A DNA stretch of 50,319 nucleotides from Candidatus Kuenenia stuttgartensis (GTDB taxonomy: Bacteria > Planctomycetota > Planctomycetia > Gemmatales > Gemmataceae). Positions 8,821-16,449 of this stretch are shown piece by piece. Where the stretch lies: positions 1 to 50,319 of the forward strand of contig CAMDHK010000005.1 in assembly GCA_945897965.1 (NCBI GenBank), given 5' to 3'. Position 1 is the stretch's first letter, and each line of letters begins with the position of its first letter. Both the position numbers and the translations under genes were made by a program. The notes under the pieces are model-generated. The model saw only the letters and a program-made list of their open reading frames with translations, was not told the origin of the DNA and ran no database searches.

Positions 8821-10662
8821 ATGAAATACCCGCTGGAATTTGAATTTGATGTCGTTGTTGTAGGAGGCGGGCACTCGGGCATTGAGGCCGCTTTAGCTTC
8901 TGCAAGGATGGGCCTTAAAACTGCACTTTTAACAATGAGTGCCGAAACCGTTGGGTTAATGAGCTGTAATCCTGCAATTGGTGGAATTGCCAAAGGTCAG
9001 ATTGTTCGAGAAATTGATGCATTGGGCGGCGAAATGGGCAAACTTACTGATGCCACTGCCATTCAGTTCCGCATGCTTAATTTGACTAAGGGGCCTGCAA
9101 TGCATTCCCCTAGGGCCCAAGCCGACAAAAAACAGTACCAGATCCAGGCTAAATGGACCGTCGAGAAACAAGAAAACCTCACACTCCGTCAAGAGATGGT
9201 GGAAAATATCCTGCTTGAAGATTCCACCCAGGATGATGGTTCGGTTCGTACCGTAAAAGGTGTTATTTGCAGAGGCGATACTCTTTATCGTGCCCATTCA
9301 GTGGTTCTAACAACTGGGACATTCCTTAAAGCCATCATGCATACCGGAGAAGCCAAATCGCAAGGGGGCAGGGCAGGGGATGCGTCTTCCGAGAGCCTTA
9401 GCGAAAGTCTTATTTCTTGTGGGTTTCAGTTGGAAAGATTTAAAACAGGAACACCTTGCAGGCTAAATGGCCGAACAATTGATTTCACGAAAACTGAAGC
9501 CCAGCCAGGTGATATTAACCCTAGGCCTTTTAGCTTTTCGACTAAGAAAATTGAACAAGAGCAGGTTCCCTGCCATATCACGTACACCAATTCTATGGTT
9601 CATGATCTGATCCGCGAGAATTTGCATCGTGCCCCAATGTATTCAGGCCAAATTAAATCACAGGGCCCTCGTTATTGCCCTTCGATTGAAGATAAAGTTG
9701 TTCGCTTTGCTGATAAAGACAGGCACCAGATTTTTTTAGAGCCCGAGGGGCGCACCACCAGCGAATATTACTGCAATGGTATTAGCACAAGCCTTCCCAA
9801 GGATGTGCAACAAAAAATGCTTGCGCTTATTCCAGGCTTGGAAAAAGCAGAGATCCTTCGTTGGGGATATGCTGTTGAGTACGATTATTCTCCACCCACG
9901 CAATTACACCCCACTTTGGAAACAAAATTCATTGCAAACCTCTATTTTGCAGGCCAGATTAATGGCACTACCGGTTACGAAGAAGCTGCAGCTCAAGGTT
10001 TGATGGCAGGTATCAACGCAGCCTTGAAAATCAAAAAACTTGCGCCGCTAATCCTTGATCGAAGTCAGGCATATATTGGCGTTTTGATCGACGATTTGGT
10101 GACAAGAGGGGTGGATGAGCCTTATAGAATGTTTACCAGCAGAGCTGAGTATAGGTTGCAATTGCGCCATGATAATGCGGATAGAAGGCTCAGCCCAATT
10201 GGCAGGGAGATCGGCTTAGTGGATGACGAAGCTTGGAATCGTTTAAAGGAAAAAGAGAAAGTAATTGAAGAATCTATTAAGGTGCTGCGCGAGAACCATA
10301 TCGAGCACGCTTCGCTAGAGCAATGGCTGCGCAGGCATGATGTAGATTGGCAATCTTTGGTTATGATGGCACAGGAAAAATTGGGTTTAAAATTCGATCT
10401 TCCTGCGGAAGTTGAAGAACAGCTTGAATTAGAAATCAAGTATGCGGGATATATCAACAGGCAGACGGTGCAGATTGAGCGATTTCAAAAGTTGGAAACA
10501 AAAACAATTCCTACTAACTTTGATTATTTGGCAATTGCTCATTTGCGCCAAGAGGCTAAGGAGAAGTTCAACAAGATAAAGCCTGCAAATATTGGTCAGG
10601 CAGGACGGATCAGCGGAATCAGCCCATCGGACATCGCAGTGTTATTGCTTTATTTGAAATAA
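8821..10662 (+). CDS. mnmG: tRNA uridine-5-carboxymethylaminomethyl(34) synthesis enzyme MnmG (GidA)
   Basis: A 613-residue flavoenzyme that, with the GTPase MnmE, installs the carboxymethylaminomethyl group on wobble U34 of tRNAs. The N-terminal FAD motif [20 protein letters not shown] (residues ~12-31), the MnmG signature [23 protein letters not shown] and the segment [13 protein letters not shown] are all intact. The second signature ([24 protein letters not shown]) and the C-terminal helical MnmE/tRNA-binding domain with [21 protein letters not shown] are also present. Length is normal. mnmE is not in the window. The gene is divergent from the phosphohexomutase gene across 139 bp. The ribosome binding site is weak: AGGA lies about 13 nt from the ATG. 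Confidence 0.97.
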   Translation: MKYPLEFEFDVVVVGGGHSGIEAALASARMGLKTALLTMSAETVGLMSCNPAIGGIAKGQIVREIDALGGEMGKLTDATAIQFRMLNLTKGPAMHSPRAQADKKQYQIQAKWTVEKQENLTLRQEMVENILLEDSTQDDGSVRTVKGVICRGDTLYRAHSVVLTTGTFLKAIMHTGEAKSQGGRAGDASSESLSESLISCGFQLERFKTGTPCRLNGRTIDFTKTEAQPGDINPRPFSFSTKKIEQEQVPCHITYTNSMVHDLIRENLHRAPMYSGQIKSQGPRYCPSIEDKVVRFADKDRHQIFLEPEGRTTSEYYCNGISTSLPKDVQQKMLALIPGLEKAEILRWGYAVEYDYSPPTQLHPTLETKFIANLYFAGQINGTTGYEEAAAQGLMAGINAALKIKKLAPLILDRSQAYIGVLIDDLVTRGVDEPYRMFTSRAEYRLQLRHDNADRRLSPIGREIGLVDDEAWNRLKEKEKVIEESIKVLRENHIEHASLEQWLRRHDVDWQSLVMMAQEKLGLKFDLPAEVEEQLELEIKYAGYINRQTVQIERFQKLETKTIPTNFDYLAIAHLRQEAKEKFNKIKPANIGQAGRISGISPSDIAVLLLYLK

Positions 10663-10689
10663 AAGTTTGGGCAATTGATTAGAAGAGAA

Positions 10690-10735
10690 GGTTGGGCATT
10701 CGGCCTTCGCATCATGATCAACCCCCTTTTTGTTT
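10690..10735 (+). terminator. Weak candidate terminator after mnmG
   Basis: A 5-bp stem GGTTG / CAACC (10690-10694 and 10719-10723) is followed by CCC and T5GTTT (10727-10734). The stem is short and the loop long, so this is only a candidate; no better hairpin is seen after mnmG. Confidence 0.3.
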
Positions 10736-10808
10736 AAACCGTGATGCGGTACTAAAGAATTTAAATACATTCAATTACTTGTGAATTAAAGCTACCTATC
10801 TTTACTCC

Positions 10809-10836
10809 TTGACAATATAGGGAGAAGGGGTAATAT
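10809..10836 (+). promoter_or_regulatory. Strong housekeeping-type promoter for the HTH-receiver gene
   Basis: A perfect -35 hexamer TTGACA (10809-10814), a 16-bp spacer and a near-perfect -10 hexamer TAATAT (10831-10836). A start near 10843 is predicted, about 300 nt before the ATG at 11147. It is the best sigma-70-like promoter I found in the window. Confidence 0.75.
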
Positions 10837-10842
10837 GATATT

Positions 10843-11146
10843 AGGCGAGCAATCGTTTTAATCGGCTTATTTTGTTTATTTTAACATGGATTTTGAAGTA
10901 GATAAATGGAGAACCTTGTGAGGTTGGCATGATCCTATTGAAATCGTGCCTTGCACAAATTTAGTTCTTCATGGTAAGCAAGTATATATAGGGCAGACTG
11001 GATGACTCGCAGTTTGCATTCGAGACAGGGTTTACGGTAATCAAGGTGGTTCAAGGAAGAATCTTGGGTTGACTTGTTATCTTGCGTGAAGATGATTTTG
11101 TTTACTCAAAAACGCTGGCTAGCTGGTGCCAGGAAGGACATTAAAG
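10843..11146 (+). promoter_or_regulatory. Long structured 5' leader of the HTH-receiver gene (gene-free stretch 10663-11146)
   Basis: No gene of normal size lies between mnmG and the regulator. Downstream of the promoter the predicted transcript has several small hairpins: AACCT/AGGTT around 10912-10925, GGCATGAT/ATCGTGCC (10926-10933 with 10943-10950, one G-U pair) and CAAG/CTTG around 11052-11066. A 12-codon ATG-to-TGA frame (10886-10921, encoding MDFEVDKWRTL) ends inside the first hairpin but has no Shine-Dalgarno. I recognise no known riboswitch or tRNA. The leader could be regulatory, hold an independent small RNA, or simply be long. Confidence 0.4.
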
Positions 11147-11737
11147 ATGAAAACTGTTTTTACGACCGGAGAGGCTGCTAAAATTTGTAAAGTAAGCCAA
11201 CAGACTATCATCCGTTGTTTCGACAATGGCCAACTCAAAGGATTCAGGGTTCCTGGCTCTCGCTTTCGCAGGATTCCCCGTGAATCTTTGTACAAATTCA
11301 TGAAAGACAATGGTATCCCTACGGATGCGCTGGAAAGTGGCAAAAGAAAAGTTCTGCTCGTTGATGACGATACAGAATTGTTGGAATTGATGAACAAGGT
11401 TATCGAAGACGATGGCCGTTTCGAAGTTCGCATTGCAACCAATGGTTTTGATGCTGGCATGATGGTTAAAGAATATCGCCCAGATGTGATTGTTCTTGAT
11501 GTGATGTTGCCCGATATCAATGGTAAAGAAGTTTGCCACCGAGTTCGTGCTGACAGCACTCTTGAAGAAGTACGAATTCTTTGCATCAGTGGTATGATCG
11601 AAGAAGATAAAATTCAAGAACTTCGCCTTGCTGGCGCCGATGATTTTCTCAGCAAGCCTTTCGAAATCGAAGAACTTATTGACCGTATGTGCCAGTTGAT
11701 GGATATCGAATCCACCTCAACAACAGGTGCAAGATAG
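11147..11737 (+). CDS. Response regulator with N-terminal excisionase/MerR-type HTH and C-terminal receiver domain
   Basis: A 196-residue protein starting at ATG 11147, which has AGGAAGGA 8 nt upstream; an in-frame GTG at 11126 lies upstream of that site and is unlikely. Residues 1-55 form a winged-helix MerR/excisionase (BldC-like) DNA-binding domain (FTTGEAAKICKVSQQTIIRC with the wing GFRVPGSRFRRIP). Residues 67-187 form a complete receiver: acidic pocket Asp73-75, phospho-acceptor Asp118 (VLDVMLPD), Ser148 and Lys170 (LSKPF). The order is reversed compared with most response regulators, where the receiver comes first. A histidine kinase gene follows at 11822, but a terminator separates them, so their partnership is only plausible. 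Confidence 0.88.
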   Translation: MKTVFTTGEAAKICKVSQQTIIRCFDNGQLKGFRVPGSRFRRIPRESLYKFMKDNGIPTDALESGKRKVLLVDDDTELLELMNKVIEDDGRFEVRIATNGFDAGMMVKEYRPDVIVLDVMLPDINGKEVCHRVRADSTLEEVRILCISGMIEEDKIQELRLAGADDFLSKPFEIEELIDRMCQLMDIESTSTTGAR

Positions 11738-11759
11738 TCTCAATTAGATGATAATTTGT

Positions 11760-11801
11760 GGGGAAGAACCCTTACCATTAGGGTTCGGCCCCTCATTTTT
11801 T
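11760..11801 (+). terminator. Intrinsic terminator after the HTH-receiver gene
   Basis: Stem GGGG-aa-GAACCC / GGGTTC-gg-CCCC (11760-11771 and 11781-11792), with a symmetric 2x2 internal loop and a 9-nt apical loop, is followed by TCA and T6 (11796-11801). It separates the regulator from the histidine kinase gene. Confidence 0.8.
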
Positions 11802-11821
11802 CCATGGTCTTTTGATGGAGT

Positions 11822-13486
11822 ATGCCTGTGGCAGCCTTGGCCGAGCATGGAAGTTCGGCAACATTTCTAAACCTGATAATGAAAACCCCGTGGCTATTGC
11901 CTAGGCTTTCTTCTGTTTCTGATTTTATTTTCAAGCACTTGTCGGAATCTTGGCTTGATATAAAGACTGATCCAGGGGCAGTTTATTTACTACTGCGATA
12001 TTCAGATTTGCATGCTGATACTGATTTTCCAGCTTGTTTAGAAAATGCTAGGCCAGCAGTTTCTGAAAGCGTGCTTTCACTTTTACGCATGGGTTTTAGC
12101 CTTGATGCTACCCTTGTCAGCAATGATTCTCTTGTAAATGCATTGTGTAGGGCAGCAATTGCTTCTGAAATCGCTTGCATTACAGGCAAGGTTTCAAGTG
12201 AACTTGCCTGGATAGGTGCATTGTTTTTTGATTTCAAATCGTTGGCCAAAAATCATGTTCAAGAGCAAACCGATAATGCAACCCTGATGCGTCAGTATGG
12301 TTTGCCTGTCTGGTTAAGGCTTGTTAATTTGTTGTCGGGGAAAGATGGCCTTGAGATAGCGACTGCCGCAGGCCTGCATCCATACTTGGGCGAAATATTA
12401 TTAATTGCAGATCAATATTCTCGTGACGGGCAGCAGGCTGGGAAATCTTTGTTAGTGAGACAGTGGGAAAAGAAATTAAAGTGTCCCGGCCTTTTGGATA
12501 AAATCGATGTTGGTGCGATAGTTAACAAATGGTTTGGTGGTAACATTAGGACTTTTGTTAATTCCAAAAGAAAGACGCCTGAAAGTGTGATTGCAGAGAG
12601 TCTTCAATTTGCAATGGATAGCATTCATGAGAATCGCTTGATTAAATCCCGTGATAATGTCGAATCGGAAGCATATAAGGCCGCTTTGCAAAATCAGATT
12701 CAATCTGGATCGCAGCGCCTTAATGAAATGAAATTACAATCTGTAGTTGAGCTTGCTGCGGGTGCTGGGCACGAATTTAACAACCCTCTTGCAGTTATTC
12801 AGGGGCAATCACAATTTATTCTTGCTCGAATGGACGATCTGGAAATCGAAGAAACTAGGGAAAAACTTAAAGATTCTTTGGAAAGCATTGTAAGGCAGGC
12901 AAAACGAATTAATCTGATTCTGCGCAATTTAATGCAGTTTGCTAGACCTAATGTCCCTGCACCTGCCAATGTAGAATGTAAGGGAATTGTTGGCACAGTA
13001 ATTGAAAAGCTCGAAGCTTGGGCCATTGAAAAGAAAGTAAAGTTATCTGCTGTGGATGGGGAGCTTTTTAATTGTTCGATTTTTGCTGACCCGTATCAGG
13101 CTCGCACAATATTGGAAAATGTTACTCGAAATGCGATTGAAGCTGCTGGCATTGGGGGTTGGGTAAGAATTGGGTTGGAAAATTCTGGATCAGGCCAGAT
13201 CCTTCTTTTCGTGGAAGATAGTGGCCCTGGGCCTGCAAGTGAAGATATTGCAAACTTATTTGACCCTTTTTTCTCAGGTAGGCAGGCGGGCAGGGGACAA
13301 GGGTTGGGGCTTTCCGTTGCTTGGAGGCTGATTAAGCTTAATAAAGGCAACATCTCTTTTGTCTTGCCATCTGGCTTCAAGCCGACTCGATTTGTTATTA
13401 GTTTTCCAATGAATGAGCTTTCTGCGCTTAATTTTTCAGAGCAAAGTGCCTCTGATTTTCACGACGCCATTATCAAGGCTGCATGA
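11822..13486 (+). CDS. Soluble sensor histidine kinase with degenerate HDOD-like N-terminal domain
   Basis: A 554-residue protein with no transmembrane segment, so it senses in the cytoplasm. Residues ~300-545 form a standard kinase core: H-box with His317 (GAGHEFNNPLAVIQGQ), N-box (LENVTRNAIEAAG), G1 (LFVEDSGPGP) and G2 (GRGQGLGLSVAWRLI). Residues ~15-240 are helical and resemble HDOD/HD-like signalling domains, but the usual His-Asp pair is missing (ALFFDF at the expected place); that assignment is tentative. The start is uncertain: ATG 11822 is only 1 nt from the GGAG, whereas GTG 11828 has proper 7-nt spacing. Kdo-hydroxylase-like and ComF-type genes follow within 25 nt each, suggesting one transcript. 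It may partner the HTH-receiver protein upstream. Confidence 0.85.
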   Translation: MPVAALAEHGSSATFLNLIMKTPWLLPRLSSVSDFIFKHLSESWLDIKTDPGAVYLLLRYSDLHADTDFPACLENARPAVSESVLSLLRMGFSLDATLVSNDSLVNALCRAAIASEIACITGKVSSELAWIGALFFDFKSLAKNHVQEQTDNATLMRQYGLPVWLRLVNLLSGKDGLEIATAAGLHPYLGEILLIADQYSRDGQQAGKSLLVRQWEKKLKCPGLLDKIDVGAIVNKWFGGNIRTFVNSKRKTPESVIAESLQFAMDSIHENRLIKSRDNVESEAYKAALQNQIQSGSQRLNEMKLQSVVELAAGAGHEFNNPLAVIQGQSQFILARMDDLEIEETREKLKDSLESIVRQAKRINLILRNLMQFARPNVPAPANVECKGIVGTVIEKLEAWAIEKKVKLSAVDGELFNCSIFADPYQARTILENVTRNAIEAAGIGGWVRIGLENSGSGQILLFVEDSGPGPASEDIANLFDPFFSGRQAGRGQGLGLSVAWRLIKLNKGNISFVLPSGFKPTRFVISFPMNELSALNFSEQSASDFHDAIIKAA

Positions 13487-13510
13487 TAAAAGCCATGGGT
13501 TTTAAGGCAT

Positions 13511-14377
13511 ATGCAACATAGCAACATTCTCAAAATAAATCGTGACTTTACAGATAGCAGCCTGCCTTCTGATTCCTCTTCGCTGGAAATTAGGCTCGAA
13601 AAGGGGGATTTGATTTATCCTTCCTGGTCGCTTGATTCGATTTTTAATTCTGATGAATTAAAGGTTCTTTGTTCCCATAAACCCAAAGGTTTATGGCATC
13701 AAACCATTAGTTTTCATCCTAAGAATGGCAGACTGGCTGGATCTAATTCGAAAGAAATCGAAACTTTGCTCGGGCGGGTTTCAAAAGTTTTGATGGATAA
13801 AATTCAAGTTTTGCTTCCAAAGTATGAAGGGGCGATTCGTTTGGATCGGGTTGTTTTGAATAATGTTGAAGCTGCAACTTCGGGTGGAACAAATATTGCA
13901 AAAGATGATGTACTTCATCTGGACACTCTTAAGGGCGGACTGCCTGGCGAAACACGGGTGGTCAAATTAAGTTGCAATATTAATTTGACAAACACGCGAG
14001 TTTGGGAAAAAGGGCCTTCGCTTGCATCTTTGTTGGTTGATAGTAGGGCTAGAGCTGAACTGATTTTACGGGGCAAATCTGGCTTTTATCATGATCATTC
14101 TGGTAATAATATTGCTGCAATGCTCGAGAAAATCGGGGTTACACTAAGGCAAAGTGAAGTCATTCAGAAAAAAATCCCGCGCAAAGTTGTTGTTTTCCCT
14201 GCTCAATCCTTCTGGCTTGCAATGACTGATGTTTGTTTACACTCTACTTTGCGCGGTAGTAATGTGCTGGAATTAATGTTTTTTGTTCAGGATCAAGCCT
14301 TATGCTCGGGCGATCTCTCCGCCCCTTGTTTACTTCAATCCTTTTTTTCTTCCGCTATCAAACAAGCTGCTGCATAA
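13511..14377 (+). CDS. kdoO: Kdo hydroxylase (KdoO)-like Fe(II)/2-oxoglutarate dioxygenase
   Basis: A 288-residue protein matching the Kdo hydroxylase family (DUF2843) pattern along its length. KdoO hydroxylates the 3-deoxy-D-manno-octulosonic acid of lipid A-core to make Ko. Visible family features are an early LEKGDLIYP segment, KGLWHQTISFHP, YEGAIRLDR, the metal motif KDDVLHLDTL (His136 and Asp138) followed by GETRVVKLSCNIN and RVW, and the distal CLHSTLRG (His244 as third iron ligand, Arg248 as likely 2-oxoglutarate contact). The facial triad therefore looks intact. It sits 24 bp after the histidine kinase gene and 8 bp before the ComF-type gene. No other lipopolysaccharide gene is nearby, so the substrate is inferred from family alone. 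Confidence 0.75.
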   Translation: MQHSNILKINRDFTDSSLPSDSSSLEIRLEKGDLIYPSWSLDSIFNSDELKVLCSHKPKGLWHQTISFHPKNGRLAGSNSKEIETLLGRVSKVLMDKIQVLLPKYEGAIRLDRVVLNNVEAATSGGTNIAKDDVLHLDTLKGGLPGETRVVKLSCNINLTNTRVWEKGPSLASLLVDSRARAELILRGKSGFYHDHSGNNIAAMLEKIGVTLRQSEVIQKKIPRKVVVFPAQSFWLAMTDVCLHSTLRGSNVLELMFFVQDQALCSGDLSAPCLLQSFFSSAIKQAAA

Positions 14378-14385
14378 TTTAAAGC

Positions 14386-15120
14386 ATGACAAAACTTTAT
14401 TCGCAATGGCTATGCGCAGGGTTGCATGTTTGCGCACCAGCGTTGTGCCACAGTTGTAATAATTTATTGGAATATGATGAAGTATGCCTTTGCAATGGTT
14501 GCAGGGAATGGTTTCGTTCCCCGGATGACCCAAAGTGTTTGCGTTGTAACGCTCGAGTTGGCCCGCATCTTGATACTGCAGATGGCTGTTTGTTGTGCAA
14601 GCGGGATCATTTTTATTTTGATAAAGTTGTGTCGTTGGGTTTCTATCAGTCTCAATTTAAAGATGCAATTCTAAGAATCAAACACTTGCAGGGTGAGCAA
14701 CTTGCGCGAACCCTTGGAGCATTATTAGGGGAGCATTTTTCCTGCACTCAGTTATTCCAACCAGACTTAATTACTTGCATTCCGGTTCATTGGTGGAAAA
14801 GATTGATCAAGGGGCATAATCAAACAGAAGCTATTGCAACAGGTGTTGCCGATGTTTTAAAAAAGCCTTTTGTTAATTGGGTATTGCGAAAAGTTCGTCA
14901 TACACCGGAACAATCAGGATTGCTTCCAACAGAAAGGCGAAAGAATTTGCGCCAAGTTTTTACAGCCGTTTCCCAATCATGTATACAAGGTAAACAAATT
15001 CTTCTGGTGGATGATGTTCTAACGACGGGTACTACCGCAAATCAAGTTGCAAAAACATTAATTTCAGCAGGGGCAAAGCAAGTGGTTGTTGCAGTTCTTG
15101 CCAGATCTTTTGGACGATAA
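14386..15120 (+). CDS. ComF/GntX-family phosphoribosyltransferase-like protein
   Basis: A 244-residue cytosolic protein. The N-terminus has a zinc-ribbon-like set of cysteine pairs (Cys21/24, Cys34/36/39, Cys51/54, Cys68/71). The C-terminus is a type I phosphoribosyltransferase domain with the PRPP-binding loop ILLVDDVLTTGTTANQ (~residues 205-220) and the family segment CIPVHWWKRLIKGHNQTEAIA. In naturally competent bacteria ComF supports DNA uptake; GntX-like members elsewhere have poorly defined roles, and no other competence gene is visible. It begins 8 bp after the dioxygenase stop with only a weak ribosome binding site, so translational coupling is likely. Confidence 0.85.
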   Translation: MTKLYSQWLCAGLHVCAPALCHSCNNLLEYDEVCLCNGCREWFRSPDDPKCLRCNARVGPHLDTADGCLLCKRDHFYFDKVVSLGFYQSQFKDAILRIKHLQGEQLARTLGALLGEHFSCTQLFQPDLITCIPVHWWKRLIKGHNQTEAIATGVADVLKKPFVNWVLRKVRHTPEQSGLLPTERRKNLRQVFTAVSQSCIQGKQILLVDDVLTTGTTANQVAKTLISAGAKQVVVAVLARSFGR

Positions 15121-15240
15121 TGTTAATATGATAGGGTTGATAGTTATAATAGTTTTAGTTGGATAAAGCGTGATAAAATAAATGATACATCAGAAGTATT
15201 CATTTTTTTAATATAGTCTGGTTTTTTATCGATCAAATTT

Positions 15241-15270
15241 TTGACACCTGCTAGTTATGGGCAATAACTT
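15241..15270 (+). promoter_or_regulatory. Candidate promoter for the DUF1573 gene
   Basis: A perfect TTGACA (15241-15246) with an 18-bp spacer to a poor -10 hexamer TAACTT (15265-15270), 52 nt before the ATG. The rest of the 201-bp gap is AT-rich with nothing else recognisable. Confidence 0.4.
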
Positions 15271-15321
15271 AATTAAGTGGGATGGGGTTACAAATTCACA
15301 GGGTGTTCAGAGGGTAATTAA

Positions 15322-16302
15322 ATGCTAGGTCGTTGGATTTTGTCTATTGCGTTTGTTTTAGCTTGCGGAAGTGCACACGCTTCCTCTCGGGCTGAAAGTA
15401 TGTTTGAAGAGTTAAACAAAGACTTCGGGTCTGTCCCCAGAGGACCGACTCTAATTCATCATTTTCGACTTAAAAATAACACATCTGAAACGGTTCACAT
15501 TTCAGGAGTGAGAGTTTCTTGTGGGTGTGTCAGTGCTTCTGTTGCTAAAAACCAGATCAATCCAAATGAAGAAACCTCGGTTATTGCGCACATGGACAGC
15601 ACCAGGTTTTCTGGTTCCAAAAGTGTTACGGTCTATGTGACTTTTGACAAACCAAGGTTTGAAGAAGTCAGGCTTTTGGTTCAGGCCTATGGGAGAAACG
15701 ATTTCGCAGTATCTCCAGAGAATTTTAATTTTAATGAAATCCGCAGGGGTAAAAGTGCAGAGTCTAAAATCACTCTCAGATTTTATGGTTTTCCTAATTT
15801 AGAGGTGCTTGAGGCGAAAACTGAGAGCCATTATTTGAAGGTCAATTATGCTCTGTTAAAACGCGAAGGGAATGACGTTATTTACGAGGCAACCGCAGTG
15901 GTTCGTGAAGATATCCCGGTTGGTAAATGGTTTTCAGATATATTCTTTAAAACTAATGTGGGTTCAATTCCCATGGTTAGAGTGCCTTTGAATGTTCAGG
16001 TTGAATCAATTTTGACTGTTAGCCCGACCAATCTTTCTCTTGGAACGGTGAAAATGGGAGATTCCAGTGACCGCAAAATTGTGGTTCGAGGTACCCAGCC
16101 TTTTACCATCCTCGGCGTGGAAGGTTTGGATGATAATTGGGTTGTTAAGGAATTATCCAAGGAAAAGAAAGAAGTTCATGTGATAACTCTTAGTTTTAAA
16201 GCTAATAGGGAAGGGGACTTAAAGCATAAAGTGTTGATAAAAACCGATATTCCTGAATTAGGAACGGTCGAATTGACTGCTAATGCTTTGGTTAATCGTT
16301 AA
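15322..16302 (+). CDS. Secreted DUF1573 protein
   Basis: A 326-residue protein with a Sec signal peptide (about residues 1-20, ending AHASS). DUF1573 is an immunoglobulin-like fold family, abundant in planctomycetes and Bacteroidota, of unknown biochemical role. The first module has the hallmark segment HFRLKNNTSETVHISGVRVSCGCVSA followed by NPNEETSVIAHMD, with the conserved Cys-Gly-Cys. Two more beta-sandwich-like repeats follow (PENFNFNEIRRGKSAESKI and PTNLSLGTVKMGDSSDRKI open them), giving about three modules. It is probably periplasmic or surface-associated. It has a candidate promoter upstream and a strong hairpin downstream, so it is likely monocistronic. Confidence 0.88.
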   Translation: MLGRWILSIAFVLACGSAHASSRAESMFEELNKDFGSVPRGPTLIHHFRLKNNTSETVHISGVRVSCGCVSASVAKNQINPNEETSVIAHMDSTRFSGSKSVTVYVTFDKPRFEEVRLLVQAYGRNDFAVSPENFNFNEIRRGKSAESKITLRFYGFPNLEVLEAKTESHYLKVNYALLKREGNDVIYEATAVVREDIPVGKWFSDIFFKTNVGSIPMVRVPLNVQVESILTVSPTNLSLGTVKMGDSSDRKIVVRGTQPFTILGVEGLDDNWVVKELSKEKKEVHVITLSFKANREGDLKHKVLIKTDIPELGTVELTANALVNR

Positions 16303-16324
16303 ATTTGGTTCGGAATTTTATGAC

Positions 16325-16384
16325 GAAGCGGTTCGAGAACCTTGTAATCTTTTACAAGAGAATCTCGAACCGCTTCAGGTTTTT
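16325..16384 (+). terminator. Large two-segment hairpin terminator after the DUF1573 gene
   Basis: A 14-bp perfect outer stem, GAAGCGGTTCGAGA / TCTCGAACCGCTTC (16325-16338 and 16363-16376), encloses a 7-bp inner stem CTTGTAA / TTACAAG (16341-16347 and 16352-16358) with a TCTT loop. T5 follows at 16380-16384. It separates the DUF1573 gene from pyruvate carboxylase. Confidence 0.85.
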
Positions 16385-16449
16385 CAGTACACTTTCAAAG
16401 TACACCTTTTGCAAGAATCGACTTGCTAAAGGTTCTCCCCCCTAGACAA

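Noticed and set aside
10886-10921. 12-codon leader peptide frame (ATG to TGA) in the regulator leader
   Set aside because: There is no Shine-Dalgarno and no run of regulatory codons; kept only as a note in the leader finding, not as a gene.
14397-14655. Overlapping minus- and plus-frame ORFs within the ComF-type gene
   Set aside because: The ComF frame has zinc and PRPP motifs; the others are shadow frames without start signals or domains.
16423-16449. TTG start for pyruvate carboxylase at 16423
   Set aside because: No ribosome binding site, and the ATGs at 16450 and 16462 are closer to the conserved biotin carboxylase N-terminus.
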